Part shown: piece by piece, positions 26,770 to 34,107 of the stretch
Position numbering within the stretch: position 1 is the first letter of the stretch
Layout of the letters: each line of letters begins with the position of its first letter
DNA from: Guptibacillus algicola
GTDB lineage: Bacteria; Bacillota; Bacilli; Bacillales; Guptibacillaceae
Assembly (NCBI RefSeq): GCF_020171805.1
Contig: NZ_JAIVAF010000006.1
Span: forward strand, 124,001-188,000
Direction of reading: 5' to 3'
DNA: 64,000 nucleotides
Notes under the pieces: model-generated
What the model saw: the letters and a program-made list of their open reading frames with translations, nothing else
The model's database searches: none
What the model was told of the DNA's origin: nothing
Made by a program: the position numbers and the translations under genes

Positions 26770-27633
26770 ATGGCCTATCAGGATAAAAAGAAGGAAGGGA
26801 AAGCTTCTTATCCGGAAAGACAATTCTACTTCCCGGCTCAAATCGTAGAAACATTTATCGTTAAGGGCGAGTCTCATAGTGCAAGACCACTCAATCGACA
26901 GTTTATCTTATCGATACTAGCAGGAGCTTTTGTAACGTTTGGTTCAATTCTCTCTGTTCTCATTGCCCTTGGGGTTGAAACGAAAGGTATACATAATCTT
27001 CTAGCCGGTGCAGGTTTCGTAACCGGGTATGCGATCGTATTTATCTCAGGAGCCATCCTATTTACAGAAGTTAACGTCTTATTACCAAGCTATATTCTGC
27101 AAAGAAAGTTCTGGATTCCAAAACAACTTATGAAGTTCTGGGTAGTTTGCTATTTGGGGAATATACTAGGAGCACTTTTAGTAGGATTGTTAGTTGTGCT
27201 GTCAGGTTCTCTTTCGCCTGAGTTCTACACTGAACTGAACGTGTATATTGAACATAAAATGAAGTTTTTATCTGAAGGAACAAAAGGCTGGTTCCAAATC
27301 CTTCTTTCCGGAATCATTGCAAACTGGTTGATCGGAATGGCAGCATTCCTTGCAACCGCTGCAAGAGACTTAACTGGTAAAGTTCTTGCTACTGCACTTC
27401 CGGTAATCATTTTCGTTGCAGGGAACTTCCAGCATAGCGTAGCAAACATGGGGTACTTCGGAACAGCGATCTTCCACAGCGCCGAGTATACATGGGTGGA
27501 GTTCTTATTATTCAACCTCGTTCCTGCTAGTATCGGAAACCTTATTGGAGGCGGAGTATTAGTAGCGCTCACTTTCACTTATGCGTACAAAGAAGAAATT
27601 AACGAAGAGCACTTCCCTCGAGAAGAAGCTTAA
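26770..27633 (+). CDS. Formate/nitrite transporter family protein
   Basis: A 287-residue membrane protein with six hydrophobic segments and a soluble N-terminal tail of about 35 residues. FNT hallmarks are visible: the long GYAIVFISGAILFTEVNVLLPSYILQRK region, the half-helix NWLIGMAAFLATAARDLTGK and VAGNFQHSVANMGYFGTAIF with the conserved pore histidine. FNT pentamers pass formate, nitrite, hydrosulfide or acetate. The substrate cannot be told here, and no formate dehydrogenase or nitrite reductase is near. ATG at 26770 follows TTAGGAG. Members of this branch are often annotated YwcJ/NirC-like. Confidence 0.82.
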   Translation: MAYQDKKKEGKASYPERQFYFPAQIVETFIVKGESHSARPLNRQFILSILAGAFVTFGSILSVLIALGVETKGIHNLLAGAGFVTGYAIVFISGAILFTEVNVLLPSYILQRKFWIPKQLMKFWVVCYLGNILGALLVGLLVVLSGSLSPEFYTELNVYIEHKMKFLSEGTKGWFQILLSGIIANWLIGMAAFLATAARDLTGKVLATALPVIIFVAGNFQHSVANMGYFGTAIFHSAEYTWVEFLLFNLVPASIGNLIGGGVLVALTFTYAYKEEINEEHFPREEA

Positions 27634-27672
27634 TGAAAGGTAAGTGAATCTAAACGAAAGGAGAAATTGCCC

Positions 27673-28557
27673 ATGGCACATGCAGCACTGTTGCTGAATC
27701 CAAATGCAGGAAACCAAAAAATGATCAGGCAAATCGACACGATAAAGAAAAGACTCGAAGAAAACTTTGATCAGTTTACATTCTACGAAACAGAATACCC
27801 TGGTCACGGAGCAGAAATCGTGGATGACATTTGTGAAGAAGTAGATGTTCTGATTGGAGCTGGCGGGGATGGAACGATATATGAATTAGCAAATGCGCTT
27901 TGTAGCAAAAAGAACCGTCCCGCTTTCGGTATTATTCCAGGTGGAACTTGTAACGATTTCTCACGAGCGATCGGTTTGAACCAGAACCCACTTTTAGCTG
28001 TTGAACAGCTCATACAAAACAATAGAAAAACCATCGATGTGGGTCGCTCGAATAATGAGTACTTTCTTAATTTCTGGGGCATCGGAATGATCACGCAAGC
28101 TTCAGAAAATATCGACCCGAACACGAAGGAACTGTTTGGAAGACTATCGTATTATATTAGCACAGCTCAGACAATTAACGACCCTTCTCCATTCCATCTA
28201 ACGGTTGAGTCAGATGAAAAACAATTTGAAGGTGAAGCAGTTATGATGCTTGTAGGAAACGGACCCTTTACTGGAGGCGTTCAAGCGTTCTTTCCTGAGA
28301 ATAACCTTACAGACGGAAAGTTCGACGTCTTGATTATTAAAGAATCGTCACTCCCTACGTTCTGGTCTTTCTTTCAGTCTAAATTCACAAAACAACCTGC
28401 TTTAAATGAAGATATCATTCATTTCCAAACGAAAAAATTAAGTATTTCTGCCGACCCTGAACAGAAAATAGATTGTGATGGTGAGCGTAACTACACGACC
28501 CCATCAACATTAGAACTACTTCCTGAACACTTAACTGTCCTCGCTGGAGACCTCTAG
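27673..28557 (+). CDS. Diacylglycerol/sphingosine-type lipid kinase (YegS/BmrU family)
   Basis: A 294-residue DAGK-catalytic-domain protein. The nucleotide motifs are GAGGDGTIYELANAL and GIIPGGTCNDFSRAIG, with the C-terminal lobe ending in IDCDGERNYTTPSTLELLPEHLTVL. Relatives phosphorylate diacylglycerol or other lipids at the membrane, or bind lipids with unknown activity. ATG at 27673 has AAAGGAG 9 bases upstream. An in-frame TTG at 27667 is too close. It follows the FNT gene by 39 bases without a terminator, so the two probably share a transcript. Confidence 0.82.
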   Translation: MAHAALLLNPNAGNQKMIRQIDTIKKRLEENFDQFTFYETEYPGHGAEIVDDICEEVDVLIGAGGDGTIYELANALCSKKNRPAFGIIPGGTCNDFSRAIGLNQNPLLAVEQLIQNNRKTIDVGRSNNEYFLNFWGIGMITQASENIDPNTKELFGRLSYYISTAQTINDPSPFHLTVESDEKQFEGEAVMMLVGNGPFTGGVQAFFPENNLTDGKFDVLIIKESSLPTFWSFFQSKFTKQPALNEDIIHFQTKKLSISADPEQKIDCDGERNYTTPSTLELLPEHLTVLAGDL

Positions 28558-28568
28558 GTGCCAGGCAC
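28558..28568. repeat. Short palindrome GTGCCAGGCAC beside the stop codon
   Basis: An 11-base palindrome (GTGCC-A-GGCAC) starts immediately after the TAG of the lipid kinase gene. From memory, versions of this GGTGCCWGGCACC motif are over-represented next to gene ends in Bacillus genomes. Its role is unknown. Confidence 0.45.
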
Positions 28569-28572
28569 TTAA

Positions 28573-28600
28573 AAAGCCGCTGAAAAAATTCAGCGGCTTT
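28573..28600. terminator. Bidirectional terminator
   Basis: Arms AAAGCCGCTGAA and TTCAGCGGCTTT with a T-rich tail on both strands (TTTTCTTT on plus, TTTTT on minus). It separates the convergent lipid kinase and DUF3243 genes. Confidence 0.85.
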
Positions 28601-28603
28601 TCT

Positions 28604-28957
28604 TTATTTATCTTCTTTTAAGACCATTCTAACAAGCATATGTGCTAGAGCATGACGATGCTCTTTTTCACCTACGAGCCACAGTTCTTGAAGAAGCTTT
28701 TCTTCTCTATTCTTAGGCTCTTCTTTATAAGCTAGATAATCAGCAACTTTCTCTGCTGCTTGCGCTAACCTCTCTTCACTAAGTCCAAGCTTCTCCCCTA
28801 CTTCTACCTTGTTAGCAAGATACTCTTTGAACTGTTCAAAGTTGGACAGAATATCGTCAAAACGATCTTCACTAATACGATCCATCGTGTCGTCCACTTT
28901 TTTTAAGTCTACTTCACTTTTCTTATTCACTAAATGATTTTTTTCGCTCATTACCAT
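28604..28957 (-). CDS. DUF3243 family protein (YmfJ-like) with N-terminal extension
   Basis: The last 85 residues (ILSNFEQFKEYLANKVEVGEKLGLSEERLAQAAEKVADYLAYKEEPKNREEKLLQELWLVGEKEHRHALAHMLVRMV) match the DUF3243 family, represented by B. subtilis YmfJ of about 85 residues. An additional 32-residue charged N-terminal segment (KNHLVNKKSEVDLKKVDDTMDRISEDR) is not part of the usual domain. Function unknown. It starts 9 bases after the yfkM stop, so it is very likely the second gene of a yfkM unit and shares its sigma-B promoter. Two possible ATGs lie at 28957 and 28951. Confidence 0.75.
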   Translation of the reverse strand: MVMSEKNHLVNKKSEVDLKKVDDTMDRISEDRFDDILSNFEQFKEYLANKVEVGEKLGLSEERLAQAAEKVADYLAYKEEPKNREEKLLQELWLVGEKEHRHALAHMLVRMVLKEDK

Positions 28958-28966
28958 TCACGCTCC

Positions 28967-29482
28967 TTAGCTATCCATTATAGACAATGACGTTTCGATA
29001 AATGCTGGAATATCGTCTGGGTTACGACTGCTTACTAATGTCCCACCACACACAACGACTTCTTCATCAAATACATTTGCTCCAGCATATTTAAGGTCTG
29101 TTTGGATCGACTTAAACCCAGTAATGTTACGACCATGAAGGACTTCAGCAGTTAATAGAAGTTGAGGACCATGGCAGATTACGAGTGTTTTCTTGTTCTG
29201 GTACATCATTTTCTTTGTGAAGCTTACAAAGCGCTCGTCCGCTCGTAACTCATCCGGAGAAACTCCTCCAGGAATGAATAAGACATCAAAATCCTCTGCT
29301 TTGACTTCGTCGATGCCTATATCTGAAGTTACGGTCGCTTCTTGCTGCTTTCCGGTTAACTCTTCTCCTGCACTATGACTAATAACAGTCAACTCATGTC
29401 CAGCATTAGCGAATTGCTCAGCTGGCTTTGTATACTCTACGTCTTCAAACATATTTGTCATAAGAACTGCAATTTTACTCAA
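28967..29482 (-). CDS. yfkM: DJ-1/PfpI family general stress protein YfkM
   Basis: A 171-residue class I glutamine-amidotransferase-like protein of the PfpI/YfkM (GSP18) type. The nucleophile elbow is LVICHGPQLLLTAE, with the family acid in VLFIPGGVSPDELRAD. Such proteins act as protein or nucleotide deglycases, or as chaperone/protease-like stress proteins. The exact reaction is disputed. The frame extends to 29500, but AAGGAGG stands 7 bases before TTG at 29482. The sigma-B promoter at 29524-29548 agrees with the general-stress membership of B. subtilis yfkM. Confidence 0.85.
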   Translation of the reverse strand: MSKIAVLMTNMFEDVEYTKPAEQFANAGHELTVISHSAGEELTGKQQEATVTSDIGIDEVKAEDFDVLFIPGGVSPDELRADERFVSFTKKMMYQNKKTLVICHGPQLLLTAEVLHGRNITGFKSIQTDLKYAGANVFDEEVVVCGGTLVSSRNPDDIPAFIETSLSIMDS

Positions 29483-29523
29483 TGTGAATCCTCCTTGCAT
29501 TTAGATAACGTTCTAGTTGACTA

Positions 29524-29548
29524 TTACCCCTTCATCACCTATGCAAAC
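29524..29548 (-). promoter_or_regulatory. Sigma-B type promoter of yfkM
   Basis: Minus-strand GTTTGC (29548-29543), 13 bases, GGGTAA (29529-29524), about 40 bases before the yfkM start. Confidence 0.7.
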
Positions 29549-29581
29549 ATTTGAGTAGGCAGCTAAGATTAGTGTAGCCAT

Positions 29582-29607
29582 GTTTTATAAAATTCATGAA
29601 TGGGTAA
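29582..29607 (+). promoter_or_regulatory. Sigma-B type promoter of the ferritin-like gene
   Basis: GTTTTA (29582-29587), 14 bases, GGGTAA (29602-29607), 41 bases before the start codon. Divergent from the yfkM promoter, with about 35 bases between them. Confidence 0.75.
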
Positions 29608-29648
29608 AAATAAGATGGAACTCATTTTGACTAGAAAGGGTGTTTTGA

Positions 29649-30083
29649 ATGGAAGATAAGAAGCAGGAGCTAATCGAAGGATTAAACGTAGACCTAGCCA
29701 ATGAATATGCAGCGAGTATCATGTATACGTACAACGCGGCAGTTGTATCAGGCTTGTATCGTCAAACGTTGAAGCCCTTCTTTGAGGGTGAAGTAGCTGA
29801 CGAACAAGGACATGCCCTCTACCTTGCTGAAAAGATCAAAACTCTTGGTGGTACACCTACTACAACACCAGCTGAGGTCAAACAACTGAGCGATGTTAAG
29901 GAAATGCTCTTAGAAGCAAGACGAGCAGAAAAAGATACGATCGACCGCTACGAAAAGCGCAAAAAACAAGCTGAAGAACTAGGATATACTGAACTCGTTG
30001 TGAAGCTTGATGATATGATTGCAGACGAAACGCACCATATGGAAGAAATGGACCGCATTTTAAGCGATGCACGATTCGAATAA
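29649..30083 (+). CDS. Ferritin-like domain protein
   Basis: A 144-residue four-helix ferritin-like protein. Possible di-iron ligands are spaced as in bacterioferritin/rubrerythrin types: NEYAAS (Glu 19), GEVADEQGHA (Glu 51 region with His 55), AEKDTIDRYEKR (Glu about 94) and ADETHHMEEM (Glu and His near 128-131). Iron storage, or detoxification of peroxide and iron, are the known roles of such folds. A catalytic one cannot be excluded. Start ATG at 29649 after AGAAAGGGTG. Expression from a sigma-B promoter fits protection in stress. Monocistronic. Confidence 0.82.
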   Translation: MEDKKQELIEGLNVDLANEYAASIMYTYNAAVVSGLYRQTLKPFFEGEVADEQGHALYLAEKIKTLGGTPTTTPAEVKQLSDVKEMLLEARRAEKDTIDRYEKRKKQAEELGYTELVVKLDDMIADETHHMEEMDRILSDARFE

Positions 30084-30089
30084 TAGCAA

Positions 30090-30118
30090 AAGAGCCGGCC
30101 TGATGATGGCCGGCTCTT
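30090..30118. terminator. Terminator between the ferritin-like gene and ecsC
   Basis: Perfect 11-bp arms AAGAGCCGGCC and GGCCGGCTCTT. The tail of T is better on the minus strand (end of ecsABC) than on the plus strand. Confidence 0.75.
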
Positions 30119-30124
30119 ACTGTG

Positions 30125-30862
30125 TTACGACGTTTTAGATGGTAACAACCTTTGACGATACGCATTCATTCCAATCTCCCCTAACCAATCGATAAAGTGG
30201 AAATTCACAAATGCCCCAACGATTGCTCCTAATCCAGGAATCATTTGAAGAAGCTTTGGGATGTCGATGTAATCTCTATATTCCAGTTGAAACGACTTCC
30301 AATCATACTCTTTATCAAAGGACGCCTTTTCTTTATAACCATTTGCTGTAGCTTCCCAGTCCTTTAACCTTCTGAATACTTCTTTACGTTTTTGATTTGA
30401 GGAAAAAGCTAACTGAAAAATCGTAAGAATGAACACTCTTTCTTCAAATCGTCTTGCATCAAAGCCATAAATACTAGCTAAATTAAAAAGGAACTTCATC
30501 TTGATCGATAACAGCAATGGGAAATCTGCTAATCCTAACAAAATCCCACCTGCTCCAGTTCCAGCTCCTTCAACAGCTGCAATTCTTTTGAAGGTAACAG
30601 TTGCTTCTCTTGCTAACTTGTCTCTTTCTTGTAGTGATAAATTCTTTAAAGGTTCTTTCACAGTATAAGAGTTTCCAGCGAGAACTCCTTCAACCATCTT
30701 TCGAATGCTATTCGTAACGACTGTATGGACACGTTCAGGAATAACATGATTTACTTTGTTTTGCAGTTTCTTAGTTGCTCTCGAAAACATTGGAGCTTTC
30801 CGGGTCATCTTCCTTTCCCAGATGATCAGCTCATCTCGAATTTCTGCTTCATAGCCATTCAT
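30125..30862 (-). CDS. ecsC: EcsC family protein
   Basis: Third gene of ecsABC. 245 residues of the EcsC family, with a Gly/Ala-rich hydrophobic hairpin (AAVEGAGTGAGGILLGLADFPLLLSIKMKFLFNLASIYGF, residues about 93-132) and a second one near the C terminus (MIPGLGAIVGAFVNFHFIDWLGEIGMNAYRQRLL), suggesting membrane association. The molecular role is unknown. In B. subtilis ecsC is dispensable for the ecsA/B phenotypes. It follows ecsB by 42 bases and ends at a strong terminator. Confidence 0.9.
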   Translation of the reverse strand: MNGYEAEIRDELIIWERKMTRKAPMFSRATKKLQNKVNHVIPERVHTVVTNSIRKMVEGVLAGNSYTVKEPLKNLSLQERDKLAREATVTFKRIAAVEGAGTGAGGILLGLADFPLLLSIKMKFLFNLASIYGFDARRFEERVFILTIFQLAFSSNQKRKEVFRRLKDWEATANGYKEKASFDKEYDWKSFQLEYRDYIDIPKLLQMIPGLGAIVGAFVNFHFIDWLGEIGMNAYRQRLLPSKTS

Positions 30863-30904
30863 AGCAATCTTCCTTTATGTATGAGTTTGGTGTTACATAA
30901 GGAA

Positions 30905-32110
30905 TTACGGTTTGCTTGTTTTCTTCATAGTAGCAACCAGCACAGCAACGCTTCCTATCAATCCGATTAGAAAGAAGGTTATTACGCTTTGAGTCAGGAC
31001 GAGTGCAATCAGTGCAAACAAAACGGCCTGTACTCCTAATAATCGTTTGAGCATTTTTTGGAATGCAAGATCTTTCTGCCCGCTTTTTAGAGGATATAAC
31101 TTAATCATCACATGTGCATCGAAATGAGGATAAAGCGTCCTAAGCTGCGTAGCAGTTAAATAGATAAAGAGCCCTGCCCCAATCATCTTACCTGTTGTTC
31201 CAGGTACAAAAACGATCACTAATAGACCAATGAGCAATAGGCGAAGGTATATGCCGAGATACTCATTACTTCGAACGAATGCTTTTTGATAAAGCTTTTC
31301 ATACACGGTATCATTCGGAAGAATTTTATCTGCAATTGAACTAATCACTCTTCTCCCTTTAACAGATTGCTTTAGTTTCGGTACATCCGTAAATAAATTG
31401 GCCGTTCGGTAAAACTTCATACTTTGCTTCTCATCGAGTGCAAGGAGTTTTTCCCACTTGATCGCATACTTCCCTTGTAGAGGAAAAAACACAAACAATA
31501 GAACACCAACGAACCCAATTGCGGTTAGTGAGACAAACACCCATGAGGCTTGAACAAACAATAAATAAGACAGTAGCATCGTCATAAACGTACGAACAAC
31601 TACGAACCCGACAACCGAGCGATGTGCCGGCAGATGCAATTCCATCCATTTCATTAGAACATTTAGACCTTTTAGCAAAAGCATGATAGCAATCACAAAT
31701 ATATAGTAACTAGTTCCGGCAGCCATTTCATGCTGATAGAGAGGCGCAAGAATAACCATCGTTACTACCGTAATAAATGCCTGAAGCATAAAACTATAAA
31801 ACAGAGATCGAAGGAAATAATCCTTGAGCTTACTTTCTGCTGGCAACAAGAAAACAAGATCTGCTTCTGATAAAAAGAATCGAAGAGGCGTTCTTACGAT
31901 AACAAAAGCAGCAATAATTGTAATCACTGCCACACCCGGGAAAGTCTCTGGTAATACTTTCAATAGCTCACTATAATAATATGCTCCGAAAATAAGAGTC
32001 AGGACGAGCGTAAACAAAAAGCTACTATTACCAATTAAGCGAAAGTAACGAAGAGCAATATTCCAAAACGCTCCTGCTCTTTCCTTCCATAACATCTCGA
32101 GCTGCATCAT
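30905..32110 (-). CDS. ecsB: ABC transporter permease EcsB
   Basis: A 401-residue integral membrane protein with about eight hydrophobic segments, the membrane partner of EcsA. The Ecs transporter is needed in B. subtilis for normal exoprotein processing, competence and RasP-dependent intramembrane proteolysis. Its transported substrate (peptide remnants are proposed) is not settled. Its ATG overlaps the ecsA stop by 4 bases (ATGA), so the two are coupled. The sequence shows no truncation. Confidence 0.92.
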   Translation of the reverse strand: MMQLEMLWKERAGAFWNIALRYFRLIGNSSFLFTLVLTLIFGAYYYSELLKVLPETFPGVAVITIIAAFVIVRTPLRFFLSEADLVFLLPAESKLKDYFLRSLFYSFMLQAFITVVTMVILAPLYQHEMAAGTSYYIFVIAIMLLLKGLNVLMKWMELHLPAHRSVVGFVVVRTFMTMLLSYLLFVQASWVFVSLTAIGFVGVLLFVFFPLQGKYAIKWEKLLALDEKQSMKFYRTANLFTDVPKLKQSVKGRRVISSIADKILPNDTVYEKLYQKAFVRSNEYLGIYLRLLLIGLLVIVFVPGTTGKMIGAGLFIYLTATQLRTLYPHFDAHVMIKLYPLKSGQKDLAFQKMLKRLLGVQAVLFALIALVLTQSVITFFLIGLIGSVAVLVATMKKTSKP

Positions 32111-32847
32111 TTACCGCTCCTGGTCGCTTTGATATAGATCTCATCTAAGGTTGCGCCTGGTTTCCCAATTTCATGCTGCAGTTCTGTCATTGTTCCTGAC
32201 ATAACAATGACGCCATCGTGGAGAATGATGAAACGATCACAGTATCTTTCAGCAGTTGAAAGAATGTGAGTCGACATCAGCACACCTGCGCCTTTTTCTT
32301 TCATTTGTACCATGGTATCTAAAAACGATTGGATACCTATTGGATCAAGACCAACAAAAGGTTCATCAACGATATAGAGAGAAGGCTGAACAAGAAACGC
32401 ACACATAATCATAACCTTCTGCCTCATGCCTTTTGAAAAGTGACCAGGAAACCAATTTTTCATGTTCGTCATTCGAAATTCTTTTAAGAGTCCTTCTGCT
32501 CTTTGCTGCCAATCATCATCTAATTCATATGCTAGAGCTGTCAATTGTAGATGCTCCCATAATGTTAGCTCATCGTACAGAAGAGGCGTTTCTGGTATAT
32601 ACGAAAACTGTTTTCGATACGTATCTTTATTTTCACTGAACGTACTTCCTGCAACACGAATATTGCCTTTCATCGGATCAAGCAACCCTAGCACATGCTT
32701 TATGGTGGTACTTTTTCCTGCTCCATTCAATCCGATCAGTCCCACGATTTCATTTTCATTCACATTAAGAGATAGATCGTGTAACACAGGTTTATTCGCC
32801 TGGTAACCACCAGTTAGATTGTTCACTTCTAAAATCGAATTCGTCAT
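32107..32847 (-). CDS. ecsA: ABC transporter ATP-binding protein EcsA
   Basis: A 246-residue exporter-type ATPase. Walker A is GLNGAGKSTT, the Q-loop YIPETPLLYDELT, the signature FSKGMRQKVMIMCAFLVQP, Walker B YIVDEPFVGLDP and the switch STHILSTAERYCDRF. The FSKGM signature variant and the C-terminal LQHEIGKPGATLDEIYIKAT are typical of EcsA. First gene of ecsABC, start ATG at 32847 after GAGAGGGCC. Its position beside hit, transcribed away from it, is that of B. subtilis. Confidence 0.94.
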   Translation of the reverse strand: MTNSILEVNNLTGGYQANKPVLHDLSLNVNENEIVGLIGLNGAGKSTTIKHVLGLLDPMKGNIRVAGSTFSENKDTYRKQFSYIPETPLLYDELTLWEHLQLTALAYELDDDWQQRAEGLLKEFRMTNMKNWFPGHFSKGMRQKVMIMCAFLVQPSLYIVDEPFVGLDPIGIQSFLDTMVQMKEKGAGVLMSTHILSTAERYCDRFIILHDGVIVMSGTMTELQHEIGKPGATLDEIYIKATRSGK

Positions 32848-32911
32848 AATGGCCCTCTCATTTCTTTATTTGACTCCATTTTAACAAACTTACATACCCT
32901 CGGTGAAACGA

Positions 32912-33379
32912 CTATGCTTCTGGTAATGGCGTTGGTGTTGGCTTGCCATATCCACTCTCATACTTTTGATCGATATACGTTCTAATCTCAGTAACTGACT
33001 TTCCATTTTCCTTCATATCTATTGCCTTTACAGCGATATCAAGACAAACACCACATTTCGTTCCATGGTCGTCCCATGTCACTGTGTCGTCAGTTTTGTC
33101 ATGAACGAAACAATCATAGTTATTCATATGACCAGCCATTTCGCCACACCCGCAATAACATGGAATATGTTCTAATAAGTCTTCTTCAGATTCCACTTTT
33201 GAATAAATAGCTTGGACAGTATCATGTTGGTTTTCAAGGAAAGTAGGTAATTCGTTGAGCTCTGTGGTTTCTTGTATATCTCCGTTGCTCGTGTGCTCTT
33301 GGTGACTTTCAGAACTATTACACCCTGTAACTACAGATATCATCAGTAATGACACTAACGCTAATAAGCGAACCTTCAT
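32912..33379 (-). CDS. PCYCGC-motif lipoprotein
   Basis: A 155-residue secreted lipoprotein. The signal MKVRLLALVSLLMISVVTGC has lipobox VTGC and a cysteine at position 20. A His/Glu-rich linker precedes the conserved block HIPCYCGCGEMAGHMNNYDCF and a second cysteine pair GTKCGVCLDIA. The PCYCGC family is common in Bacillaceae. The cysteine/histidine arrangement suggests metal binding or a thiol role at the outer face of the membrane, but no activity is established. It is transcribed alone, in the direction of ecsA, with 64 bases between them and no clear terminator, so read-through into ecsABC is possible. Confidence 0.85.
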   Translation of the reverse strand: MKVRLLALVSLLMISVVTGCNSSESHQEHTSNGDIQETTELNELPTFLENQHDTVQAIYSKVESEEDLLEHIPCYCGCGEMAGHMNNYDCFVHDKTDDTVTWDDHGTKCGVCLDIAVKAIDMKENGKSVTEIRTYIDQKYESGYGKPTPTPLPEA

Positions 33380-33516
33380 ATTCTCTCTCCTCCATTAACT
33401 AAATCTGTACACATCATATCTTGATTAAACGAAGGATTCCATCATTTCATATGAATATTCGAAAAACAGATACATCTTGTTGAATAGTTTGGTCCATTTC
33501 AGAGCAACATAGTATG

Positions 33517-33590
33517 GAGTGTGACGTCTTCCCTGAAACAAGTTACGCTCACGGCTCTGCACCCCCGGCAGAGCCTTTTGTTTTTTTCAA
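33517..33590 (+). ncRNA. Candidate small RNA or hit leader with intrinsic terminator
   Basis: After a -10-like TAGTAT (33510-33515) come two hairpins. GAGTGTGAC (33517-33525) pairs with GTTACGCTC (33542-33550, two G-U pairs) around a loop containing CTTCCCT. A terminator hairpin GGCTCTGC/GCAGAGCC (33553-33577) follows, with a CCCCC loop and a T-rich tail. No protein gene on this strand precedes it, so the terminator must end a short untranslated RNA or act as an attenuator for hit, which starts 53 bases later. C-rich single-stranded loops are typical of Gram-positive sRNAs that pair with ribosome sites. No known RNA family was recognised. Confidence 0.55.
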
Positions 33591-33642
33591 TACATATGTA
33601 AAATATGGTACGATATACAAAAATGATGAAAGGATGATCGTA

Positions 33643-34074
33643 ATGAGTCATTCTCCTGACTGTATCTTCTGTAAAATTATTAACGGTGATATTCCATCAG
33701 CAAAAGTGTATGAATCTGAAGACGTACTCGCTTTCCTCGACCTCACTCAAGTAACAGAAGGACACACACTCGTCATTCCAAAGAAACATAAGCAGAATAT
33801 TTATGAATTAGACACTGATACGGCATCGAAGCTATTTGAAGCTGTACCTGAAATTGCAAATGCACTAAAAGCAAACTTTACTCCGGAAGGAATGAATATC
33901 CTAAATAACAATGAAGCGATTGCTGGACAGTCTGTGTTCCACTACCACCTTCATCTCATTCCTCGCTATGGAAAAGGTGATGGATTTGGAGCTGTGTGGA
34001 AAACCCACGAAAGTGAGTACGATGCCGATAAGCTTCAAAAGCTTGCTGAAGGAATTCGTTCACAATTTAATTAA
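33643..34074 (+). CDS. hit: HIT family hydrolase Hit (YhaE)
   Basis: A 143-residue histidine-triad protein that hydrolyses nucleotide-phosphoramidate or dinucleotide-type bonds. The N-terminal zinc-type motif is CIFCKIINGDIPSAKVYE and the triad is VFHYHLHLIPR near residue 100. An open frame extends 43 codons upstream through the terminator hairpin at 33553-33587, but AAAGGATG 9 bases before ATG at 33643 sets the real start. It lies between ecs and serC as in B. subtilis, transcribed opposite to ecsABC. Confidence 0.93.
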   Translation: MSHSPDCIFCKIINGDIPSAKVYESEDVLAFLDLTQVTEGHTLVIPKKHKQNIYELDTDTASKLFEAVPEIANALKANFTPEGMNILNNNEAIAGQSVFHYHLHLIPRYGKGDGFGAVWKTHESEYDADKLQKLAEGIRSQFN

Positions 34075-34077
34075 TAT

Positions 34078-34107
34078 AAGAAAAGGAGGCCGCTGCCTCC
34101 TTTTCTT
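34078..34107. terminator. Bidirectional terminator after hit
   Basis: Arms AAGAAAAGGAGGC and GCCTCCTTTTCTT with a 4-base loop. It serves hit and the convergent GGCT-like gene, whose stop codon overlaps the hairpin base. Confidence 0.85.

Noticed and set aside
33514-33642. Upstream extension of hit by 43 codons
   Set aside because: It would translate through a strong intrinsic terminator. The internal ATG at 33643 has a ribosome site and matches HIT family length.
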